Origin: Strix aluco
Lineage: Eukaryota > Chordata > Aves > Strigiformes > Strigidae
Direction: 5' to 3'
Assembly: GCF_031877795.1 (NCBI RefSeq)
Contig: NC_133940.1
Coordinates: 11,533,985-11,597,984, forward strand
Length of the DNA stretch: 64,000 bases
The notes under the pieces were generated by a model. The model made no database searches. It saw only the letters and a program-made list of their open reading frames with translations, and was not told where the DNA came from. The position numbers were made by a program, and so were the translations under genes. Below, piece by piece: positions 40,190 to 46,275 of the stretch. The first letter of the stretch is position 1, and the number at the start of each line of letters is the position of its first letter.

Positions 40190-40197
40190 GTCTATTT
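40190..40197 (+). other. 8-nt spacer between LTR end and primer-binding site (GTCTATTT)
   Basis: The 3' LTR shows that the integrated U5 end is ...ACA, but the primer-binding site begins only after GTCTATTT. In most retroviruses this gap is about 2-3 nt. Because primer removal fixes the U5 end of the linear DNA just before the binding site, integrase or another nuclease would have trimmed 8 nt here. This follows from standard retroviral end formation and has not been tested for this element. Confidence 0.8.
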
Positions 40198-40215
40198 TGG
40201 CGCCCAACGTGGGGC
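40198..40215 (+). promoter_or_regulatory. Primer-binding site for tRNA-Lys1,2
   Basis: TGGCGCCCAACGTGGGGC is the exact complement of the last 18 nt of tRNA-Lys(CUU) including CCA. The same primer is used by spumaviruses and several betaretroviruses. In ordinary retroviruses complementarity ends here, just before the methylated A58. In this element it continues to the first base of the tRNA. Confidence 0.97.
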
Positions 40216-40222
40216 TCGAACC
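40211..40222 (-). promoter_or_regulatory. Pol III B box within the captured tRNA
   Basis: GGTTCGAGCC on the minus strand matches the B-box consensus GGTTCGANNCC-type core. The first T4-or-longer run downstream on this strand is T7, complementary to the A7 at 40113-40119. A precursor would therefore carry a trailer of roughly 80 nt that includes part of U5 in antisense. Confidence 0.6.
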
Positions 40223-40249
40223 CACGACCCTGAGATTAAGAGTCTCATG

Positions 40250-40266
40250 CTCTACCGACTGAGCTA
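40250..40266 (-). promoter_or_regulatory. Pol III A box within the captured tRNA
   Basis: TAGCTCAGTCGG on the minus strand (tRNA positions 8-19, lying at 40266-40255) fits the A-box consensus, and TAGAG follows. Together with the B box it forms a complete type 2 internal Pol III promoter pointing against the retroviral RNA. Activity is an inference. Confidence 0.6.
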
Positions 40267-40267
40267 G

Positions 40268-41176
40268 CCGGGCGAGCGGATTGCTGCCTGGCTGCTTCGA
40301 TGCTGGGATAATGGGGCTGATGCTCAGCAGCTGGAAGGTAAGGAAGCCCAACAGCTGGGTTCCCTTGCTAGAGATCGAGGAATTGAAAGGGGAATTGGAA
40401 AAGAAACAGGAATTTGCAGTCTGTGGAGACGGCTCCTTTCAAGTGTTAAAGCAAGATATCCTTTCAAGGAAGATCTTACGGATAACTCCCCAGGGAAGTG
40501 GGCTACTGCGGATGAAGGTGTCCAGTACCTGAGAGAACTAGCAGTGCTAGAAGTCATCTATAGTGATCCAAATAATGATGAAGCCCCTAAAAATCCAGAG
40601 GATGTCCTGTGCACACGGGCCATGTGGAGGAAGGTGATTAAAGGTGCACCATCCTCGTATTCTGCGGGCTTGGCTGCGATGTACTATCCAGAAATGGATA
40701 TGGGAGAAGGACTAAGATGTACGCCAACTGTGGAGGCAGTCTCTTCCTGGCTTCAGAACTTTGAAGAGAGTCTTGGAACCTCCTCATCTCTACGGGCGAG
40801 TGCCTTAGATGTCAGGAGCACCCCAAGAAATCGGTTCTCTTCCACCCCAGTCAGAGGGAAAGGGAAACCTAGGCGCATGACACGTGGCGAAATTTGGTTC
40901 TTCCTGCGTGACCAGGGGGAGGACATGAGGAAGTGGGATGGTCAACCCACCTTCAAATTGGAAGCTCGTGTACATGAATTGCGAGGAAAGACCCCTGCCA
41001 AGAAGACAACATCCAAGAAGGTTGTTAATGTAGCTGGCGTGAAACCGCAAGAAAGTAATCAGCGATCTCCCAGATACAGGAAGAATGAGATCACCTCCCT
41101 TGGCCCTGATGAAGGAGTTTCCGGCCTGGCACAGCAAGGGTCAGACAGTGAATACTCTGACCAAGAACAGGAATAG
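40268..41176 (+). CDS. gag: Gag-like frame of the provirus (short, no zinc knuckle), ends in UAG
   Basis: This frame is open from just after a TAG at 40265-40267 to the UAG at 41174-41176, about 302 codons. It has no ATG before 40622, so its start is unsettled: a non-AUG start, or entry from the Met-Gly frame that opens at 40311. The well-formed part starts near 40466 (YPFKEDL, then WATADEGVQYLREL), followed by a helical region with MWRKVIKGAPSSYSAGLAAM and WLQNFEESL, then RGEIWFFLRDQGEDMRKW, and a basic tail with KTPAKKTTSKK. I see no CCHC knuckle and no clear major homology region, which is unlike most orthoretroviral Gag and like spuma-type Gag. At under 310 codons it is short for Gag, so an internal deletion or a compact lineage is possible. 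It shares its frame with Pol. Confidence 0.75.
   Translation, partial: PGERIAAWLLRCWDNGADAQQLEGKEAQQLGSLARDRGIERGIGKETGICSLWRRLLSSVKARYPFKEDLTDNSPGKWATADEGVQYLRELAVLEVIYSDPNNDEAPKNPEDVLCTRAMWRKVIKGAPSSYSAGLAAMYYPEMDMGEGLRCTPTVEAVSSWLQNFEESLGTSSSLRASALDVRSTPRNRFSSTPVRGKGKPRRMTRGEIWFFLRDQGEDMRKWDGQPTFKLEARVHELRGKTPAKKTTSKKVVNVAGVKPQESNQRSPRYRKNEITSLGPDEGVSGLAQQGSDSEYSDQEQE
40311..40532 (+). CDS. Overlapping 73-codon Met-Gly frame, possible Gag N terminus
   Basis: ATG at 40311 begins MGLMLSSWKVRKP, a Met-Gly start with downstream Ser and basic residues, as in myristoylated Gag proteins. A charged, helix-prone stretch follows (EIEELKGELEKKQ). It is in a different frame from the main Gag frame and stops at 40530-40532. 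The downstream Gag-like sequence in the other frame becomes convincing near 40466, so a one-base loss or a minus-one shift between about 40445 and 40470 would explain the layout. I see no classic slippery heptamer there. It could also be a chance frame. Confidence 0.5.
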   Translation: MGLMLSSWKVRKPNSWVPLLEIEELKGELEKKQEFAVCGDGSFQVLKQDILSRKILRITPQGSGLLRMKVSST

Positions 41177-41206
41177 AGGGCCCCTGCCTCCAGCCAGGAG
41201 GAGGAA
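41174..41206 (+). promoter_or_regulatory. Candidate UAG readthrough signal between Gag and Pol
   Basis: The UAG at 41174-41176 is followed by AGGGCC and then a stem: 41183-41185 CCT pairs with 41202-41204 AGG, G41186 is bulged, and 41187-41191 CCTCC pairs with 41197-41201 GGAGG around the loop AGCCA. An 8-bp stem 6 nt after an in-frame UAG resembles gammaretroviral readthrough signals, where a structure starts about 8 nt downstream. I did not find a convincing pseudoknot partner for the loop. The UAG could also be a simple inactivating mutation, although the clean frame on both sides argues against that. Confidence 0.55.
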
Positions 41207-44200
41207 AGGGATGATCGGGTGTATTGGACAGTGTGGATTCGATGGCCTGGCACATCAAATCCACAGAAGTACCAGGCTTTAATCGATACCGGGGCACAGT
41301 GTACATTAATGCCATCAAGTTATAGAGGGGCAGAACCTATCTGGATCTCAGGAGTGACAGGCGGATGTCAAGAACTGTCAGTACTGGAGGCCGAGGTTAG
41401 CTTGACCGGGGATAAGTGGGAAAAACATCCCATTGTAACTGGCCCAGAAGCCCCTTGTATCTTGGGCATTGACTACCTCAAGAGGGGGTATTTCAAAGAC
41501 CCAAAAGGATACCGATGGGCTTTTGGTGTGGCCAGTGTGAACACAGAGAAGGTCAAACAGTTGTCTAATCTGCCTGGCCTCTCAGGAGATCCTTTTGTTG
41601 TAGGACTGTTGCGAGTTAAAGAACAACAGGTGCCAATTGCCATGAGGACCGTGCACCGACGGCAGTATCGCACGAACCGAGACTCTCTGGCTCCCATCCA
41701 AGAACTGATCCGTCAACTGGAGACCCAAGGTGTCATCAGTAAGACACATTCGCCTTTTAATAGCCCAATATGGCCAGTGCGAAAGTCTGATGGAGGGTGG
41801 AGGTTGACAGTAGACTATCGTGGCCTGAACGAAGTGACGCCACCACTGAGTGCTGCTGTACCAGATATGTTAGAGCTCCAGTATGAGCTAGAGTCAAAGG
41901 CAGCCAAGTGGTACGCCACAATCGACATCGCCAATGCATTCTTTTCAATTCCTTTGGCAGAAGAGTGCAGGCCACAGTTTGCTTTCACGTGGAGGGGTGT
42001 CCAATATACCTGGAATCGACTACCCCAGGGGTGGAAGCACAGCCCCACTATTTGTCATGGACTAATTCAAACTGCACTGGAAAAGGGTGATGCCCCTGAA
42101 CATCTACAGTACATCGATGACATCATTGTGTGGGGCAACAAGGCAGAAGAAGTGTTCAAGAAAGGACAAAAAGTAATTGAGATTCTTCTGAGAGCTGGGT
42201 TTGCCATAAAGAAAAGCAAGGTCAAGGGACCAGCACAGGAGATTCAGTTCTTGGGAATAAAATGGCAAGATGGACGCCGCCATGTGCCTATGGAGGTTGT
42301 CAACAAGATAGCAGCTATGTCTCCACCGACCAACAAGAAGGAAACACAAGCTTTCTTAGGACTTGTGGGATTTTGGAGGATGCACATTCCAGGTTACAGT
42401 CAGCTGGTGAGCCCTCTCTATCAAGTAACCCGAAAGAAGAACAATTTTGAGTGGGGTCTTGAGCAACAACAAGCCTTTGAGCACGTCAAACAGGAGATAG
42501 CTCGGGCGGTAGCTCTTGGGCCTGTTCGGACAGGACCAGATGTGCAAAATGTACTTTACACATCAACTGGGGAGCATGGCCTCACATGGAGCCTCTGGCA
42601 GAAGGTAGCAGGTGAAACTCGGGGTCGACCATTAGGATTTTGGAGCCGGGGATATCGAGGATCAGAAGCCCACTACACTCCAACTGAAAAGGAGATACTA
42701 GCAGCATATGAGGGGATTCGAGCCGCTTCCGAAGTTGTTGGTACAGAAGCACAGCTCCTCTTGGCACCGCGATTGCCTGTACTACATTGGATGTTCAAAG
42801 GAAACATCCCTTCTACACACCATGCAACCAGTGCTACCTGGAGTAAATGGGTAGCGTTAATCACGCAACGAGCTCGACTGGGAAAACCCAACCGTCCAGG
42901 AATCCTGGAAGAGATCATGGACTGGCCAGAAGGTAGAGATTTTGGAGCACTGCCTGAGGAGGTGGCTCGTGCCCAAGAAGCACCACCATATAACGAATTA
43001 CCAGAAGATGAAAGGCGGTATGCTTTGTTTACTGATGGATCCTGTCGTGTGGTAGGAAACCATCGAAAGTGGAAAGCTGCTGTGTGGAGCCCCACAAGAC
43101 AAGTCGTTGAGGCCACTGAAGGAGAGGGCGAGTCAAGTCAGTTTGCAGAAGTAAAAGCGATCCAACTAGCCCTAAAGATTGCTGAACGAGAAAAGTGGCC
43201 AGTACTGTATCTCTACACTGACTCCTGGATGGTGGCTAATGCCCTGTGGGGGTGGCTACAGGAGTGGAAGAAGACCAATTGGCAGCGCAGAGGTAAACCC
43301 ATCTGGGCTGCTGCACTGTGGCAGGACATCGCTGCCCGAGTGGAAAACGTGGCTCTAAAGGTACGTCATGTAGATGCCCACGTGCCCAAAAGCCGTGCCA
43401 CCGAAGAACATCAAAACAATGAGCAAGTAGACAAGGCTGCTAAAATTGAAGTAGCTCAGCTGGACCTGGACTGGGAGCGCAAGGGTGAGCTATTTGTAGC
43501 TCGATGGGCCCATGAAACATCCGGGCATCTCGGGAGAGATGCAACGTACAGATGGGCTCGTGATCGAGGGGTGGACCTGACCATGGAGGCCATCTCACAG
43601 GTCACTCATGAATGCGAAACATGTGCTGCAATCAAGCGAGCCACACGAGTAAAGTCTCCCTGGAACAGAAGGCGATGGCTGAGTTTTCGATATGGTGAGG
43701 CCTGGCAAATTGACTATATTGGACCATTGCCACGAACACGCCAAGGCAAGCGCTACATACTCACTATGGTGGAAGCAACTACTGGTTGGCTTGAGACGTA
43801 CCCTGTAAATCATGCCACTGCCCGAAATACCATCTTAGGTCTTGAAAGGCAAATTTTATGGCGACATGGTACTCCTGAAAGAATCGAATCAGACAATGGA
43901 ACCCATTTTCGAAATAATCTCATAAACTCCTGGGCAAAGAAACATGGCATTGAGTGGGTGTATCACATCCCTTATTACCCACAAGCGTCTGGAAAGATTG
44001 AAAGATACAATGGACTGTTGAAGACTATGTTGAGAGCATTGGACAATGGGGGATGGAAACACTGGGATATAAATTTAGCAGAAGCCACTTGGCTAATTAA
44101 CACCAGAGGATCTGTTAACCGTCCTGGTCCTGCCCAAACAAAACCCCTTCATACTGTGGGAGGAGATAAGGTCCCTGTAGTACACACAGGGAAATGGCTG

Positions 44201-44356
44201 GGGAAGGCAGTATGGATTGCTCCTCCCTTGGGAAAAGGCAAGCCCACTCGTGGGATTGTTTTTGCTCAGGGACCTGGATGTACTTGGTGGGTAATGCGGG
44301 AGAATGGGGCTACTCAGTGTGTGCCTCAAGGAGATTTAACCTTGGGGGGGAAATAA
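41177..44356 (+). CDS. pol: Pol polyprotein: protease, reverse transcriptase, RNase H, integrase; intact
   Basis: Continuous with Gag after the UAG; 1059 codons with no stop until TAA at 44354-44356. Numbering from the GTG at 41219 as residue 1: protease DTGA at 23-26 and ILGIDYL at 81-87; RT with WRLTVDYRGLN near 194-204, catalytic D236 in TIDIANAFF and YIDD at 298-301 (42110-42121); RNase H with D606, E644, D668 and D719; integrase zinc finger H765, H770, C799, C802 and catalytic D832, D892, E928 (the D,D35E spacing). All key residues seen are present. It would make viral DNA and integrate it. It has no ATG of its own near the start, so it probably depends on readthrough from Gag. Motif forms favour class III (ERV-L/spuma-like). 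Confidence 0.95.
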   Translation, partial: RAPASSQEEERDDRVYWTVWIRWPGTSNPQKYQALIDTGAQCTLMPSSYRGAEPIWISGVTGGCQELSVLEAEVSLTGDKWEKHPIVTGPEAPCILGIDYLKRGYFKDPKGYRWAFGVASVNTEKVKQLSNLPGLSGDPFVVGLLRVKEQQVPIAMRTVHRRQYRTNRDSLAPIQELIRQLETQGVISKTHSPFNSPIWPVRKSDGGWRLTVDYRGLNEVTPPLSAAVPDMLELQYELESKAAKWYATIDIANAFFSIPLAEECRPQFAFTWRGVQYTWNRLPQGWKHSPTICHGLIQTALEKGDAPEHLQYIDDIIVWGNKAEEVFKKGQKVIEILLRAGFAIKKSKVKGPAQEIQFLGIKWQDGRRHVPMEVVNKIAAMSPPTNKKETQAFLGLVGFWRMHIPGYSQLVSPLYQVTRKKNNFEWGLEQQQAFEHVKQEIARAVALGPVRTGPDVQNVLYTSTGEHGLTWSLWQKVAGETRGRPLGFWSRGYRGSEAHYTPTEKEILAAYEGIRAASEVVGTEAQLLLAPRLPVLHWMFKGNIPSTHHATSATWSKWVALITQRARLGKPNRPGILEEIMDWPEGRDFGALPEEVARAQEAPPYNELPEDERRYALFTDGSCRVVGNHRKWKAAVWSPTRQVVEATEGEGESSQFAEVKAIQLALKIAEREKWPVLYLYTDSWMVANALWGWLQEWKKTNWQRRGKPIWAAALWQDIAARVENVALKVRHVDAHVPKSRATEEHQNNEQVDKAAKIEVAQLDLDWERKGELFVARWAHETSGHLGRDATYRWARDRGVDLTMEAISQVTHECETCAAIKRATRVKSPWNRRRWLSFRYGEAWQIDYIGPLPRTRQGKRYILTMVEATTGWLETYPVNHATARNTILGLERQILWRHGTPERIESDNGTHFRNNLINSWAKKHGIEWVYHIPYYPQASGKIERYNGLLKTMLRALDNGGWKHWDINLAEATWLINTRGSVNRPGPAQTKPLHTVGGDKVPVVHTGKWLGKAVWIAPPLGKGKPTRGIVFAQGPGCTWWVMRENGATQCVPQGDLTLGGK

Positions 44357-44624
44357 TCTGTGAGCTGAGTTGTATGTTGCAGGAAGTGATGGAGGAAGTA
44401 GGAACGACGAAGAGTGAACCAGATACATGCGATGATGACCCAAACCTAGCCGGTGCTGGAGTCCAACAGTCAAACATACTGCTCCTGTCCTGAACATCCA
44501 CCTTGACAGATGGCAGCCAAGTCACTGAACATCTAGAGGAGTGAAGAAAGCTTACGGAATGAATAAATGAGTGTTATGTGGGACCTGGGCATGACGTAAA
44601 TGGTATGGAATAAGGGGTGGAGAC
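44357..44624 (+). other. Proviral 3' tail without env
   Basis: Only 268 bp separate the Pol stop from the 3' LTR. No frame here encodes a signal peptide, a membrane segment or an envelope-like protein; the open frames that cross it run antisense or out of frame. The element therefore lacks env and should move only within cells unless helped. AATAAA occurs at 44562-44567 by chance or as a weak early poly(A) signal. Confidence 0.85.
44607..44623 (+). promoter_or_regulatory. Polypurine tract for plus-strand priming
   Basis: A purine-rich run interrupted by two T residues (GGAATAAGGGGTGGAGA) ends one base before the 3' LTR, the usual place of the plus-strand primer. The interruptions make it weaker than textbook tracts, but no better one lies nearby. 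Confidence 0.7.
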
Positions 44625-45153
44625 TGTATCGGGTCTGGCTGAGCCAGAATTGGTTTTCCCCTGTAGCAGCCCTCATGGTGCTGTGTTTTATGCTGGGAGA
44701 CATTTCCCCCCCCACAGTGGGACGGGGTGGGCAAGATCTTGGGAGGGGACACAACCAGGACAGCTGACCCGAACTGACCAAAGGCATATTCCATACCATA
44801 TGACGTCTGCTCAGTATAAAGCTGGGAGAAAGGAGGAAGGGGGTGGGGTCACCCTTGGTCCTCCGAGGCAACCGCTACGCATATCAGAGCCCTGCTTCCT
44901 GAGAAGGCCCGACATCGCCTGTTAATGGGAAGTAGAGAATAAATCTGTTTTCTTTTTTTTGCTTCCGCGCGCGGACCTTTGCTTCGCTTTGCTTATATTA
45001 AAACTGCTGTTGTTTTACCCACAAGGGTTGTTTTGTTTTCCTATCTTATTTTCTTTCCCTTCTTTGCCCTATTGAGAAAAAAAGGGGAAGGGGGGGGAAG
45101 TGATAGAGCGACTTGGTGGGTACCTGGCATTTAGCCAAGGTCAAACCACCACA
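44625..45153 (+). repeat. 3' LTR, 529 bp
   Basis: The same length as the 5' LTR with no difference found in a base-by-base reading by eye. TATA box at 44815-44820, CRE-like site at 44801-44807, poly(A) signal at 44938-44943. It ends with ACCACCACA directly before the right target-site copy. LTR identity means the two copies have had little time to diverge. Confidence 0.97.
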
Positions 45154-45158
45154 GCTGC
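45154..45158 (+). repeat. Target-site duplication of the provirus, right copy (GCTGC)
   Basis: Exact match of 39656-39660, directly after the terminal CA of the 3' LTR. Confidence 0.92.
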
Positions 45159-46109
45159 GCAAACTTAAAATACACACGAGTAAGATCTAGTACTTGACAA
45201 CTATTAGAAAACTATATATATTTCTGCTCTGTCACATATAATGAATGATCACTAAAAGTGAATGAAGGGTCTGTTGTGTTTTATTTTTTGACAGAGAAAC
45301 AGAAACACGAACCTGACATGAAAGCACATTGTATATTTTCCAGTTGTCATAGCAGTCTGGCCAGCTTTCTTAAGTGTTTGTTAGTTAGCTACTGGTTAGC
45401 TAATAAAGTCACCTGCTGATTAAATCTGATTTAGATAAATTTCTTAAATATGTTTTAGATGATTAAGGAGCTGCCTGGATGACACACATGGATTTTGATT
45501 AGCGCAGTACTAGTAGCTGCCCACATTTTAGAAGTAGTATAAGGAGTATAAAGTATAGGCTATGTTTGAAGAAAGAACTATTTCTCTCACTTTTTTCTTT
45601 CAAACTGTCTGGAAAAGAAATCAGAGGGGAGGTCTGTGGCACATCACACACTTTTAATGCAAGTATTCGAGGATTTATTTTCACAGAAAACTGGTGATAG
45701 ATTAGAAATGTAAGTAAATTGATATTTGTAAATTTAGTTTTTTAGTTTGTGGGTAATTAAACAAGATTTTTAATTTTTTAAAAAATGTTATTTTTTAATG
45801 AAAGTAAAGGTAATTTATTTCTCTGTGGCTGACATTTTCCCATGCTGTTGTAGTGAGGGGAAGCTGTATCTATCTCCCTAAAACACTTGGCATGTTTATA
45901 CCAACATTAGTGATAATTCACCAGCAACTTTGTTCTTTCCTTCCATGTCTTCCTTACCATGATATGTTCTATGTTCTTTTAATAGTGGAACTAGAATATG
46001 CACTTAAACAAGTTGATTGTTAAAATTATGTTAGTTTTATTGCAGAATGTCTTTCACATGATAATGAAAGGGTTGATTATTTTTGGTTTTTATCCAAAGG
46101 TATTTAATA
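45159..46109. other. AT-rich non-coding DNA, right flank of the provirus
   Basis: No gene or repeat is recognised. It is AT-rich with several TTTTTAA-type low-complexity words around 45730-45800. Confidence 0.6.
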
Positions 46110-46275
46110 TATGTAATCTCATAGTAGTCCTCAAGGTAACAAACTATTAACTCTATTTCATGGATGGCAAGCCAAAACACAGACGGGATAACACCAATTT
46201 GGTCCAGGTTTCCAGCATGGTAGGGACCTGATCTCAGTCTTGCAAAGTCCTAGCCTAATGCACCGACCACATTTT
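46110..46275 (+). repeat. MIR-like SINE relic
   Basis: AATCTCATAGTAGTCCTCAA, TATTAACTCTATTTCATGGA, ATTTGGTCCAGGTTTCCAGC, AGGGACCTGATCTCAGTC and AGCCTAATGCACCGACCAC follow the sense order of MIR (ctcacaacaaccct, attatccccattttacaga, caaggtcacacagc, cgggattcgaacc, ctaaccactatg). This ordered series over about 160 bp makes it the best MIR-like relic in the window. Confidence 0.6.

Larger units (their letters stand above)
40198..40273 (-). tRNA. Complete antisense copy of mature tRNA-Lys(CUU) with CCA, captured in the proviral leader
   Basis: Read on the minus strand, 40273 down to 40201 is a 73-nt tRNA beginning GCCCGGCTAGCTCAG, and 40200-40198 add CCA. It folds into a standard cloverleaf: acceptor stem GCCCGGC with GTTGGGC (two G-T pairs), D arm GCTC/GAGC, anticodon stem TGAGA/TCTCA with loop CTCTTAA, and T arm GTGGG/CCCAC with TTCGAGC loop. 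The anticodon CTT is at 40240-40238. Every base agrees with the vertebrate tRNA-Lys(CUU) I know. Animal nuclear tRNA genes do not encode CCA, so this was copied from the mature primer. Position A58, normally 1-methyladenosine, is represented by T at 40216, as expected for faithful copying. Whether it is transcribed is unknown. Confidence 0.95.
39661..45153 (+). mobile_element. Near-complete env-less endogenous retrovirus, class III (ERV-L/spuma-like), 5.49 kb
   Basis: Order: 5' LTR (39661-40189), primer-binding site fused to a whole antisense tRNA-Lys (40198-40273), Gag frame (40268-41173), UAG (41174-41176), in-frame Pol (41177-44353 plus TAA), 268-bp tail with polypurine tract, 3' LTR (44625-45153). 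A 5-bp target duplication flanks it. The LTRs are the same length and I found no difference by eye, so the insertion is young. Class III is inferred from the VDYRGLN-type RT motif, the YIDD active site, a protease with DTGA, the QIDYIGPL integrase motif, the short Gag without CCHC knuckles and the tRNA-Lys1,2 primer that spumaviruses also use. No env frame exists. A beta-like assignment is less likely because dUTPase and zinc knuckles are missing. Confidence 0.95.

Noticed and set aside
40201..40273. Ordinary nuclear tRNA-Lys gene that happens to sit in the leader
   Set aside because: The copy carries CCA, is exactly in register with the 18-nt primer site and lies next to the LTR, so a copy made from the mature primer explains it better.
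40082..40351. 89-codon minus-strand frame across the leader
   Set aside because: Its middle is the conceptual translation of the captured tRNA; not a protein gene.
44357..44624. Remnant of env
   Set aside because: Too short, with no hydrophobic segment, signal peptide or cysteine pattern in any frame.
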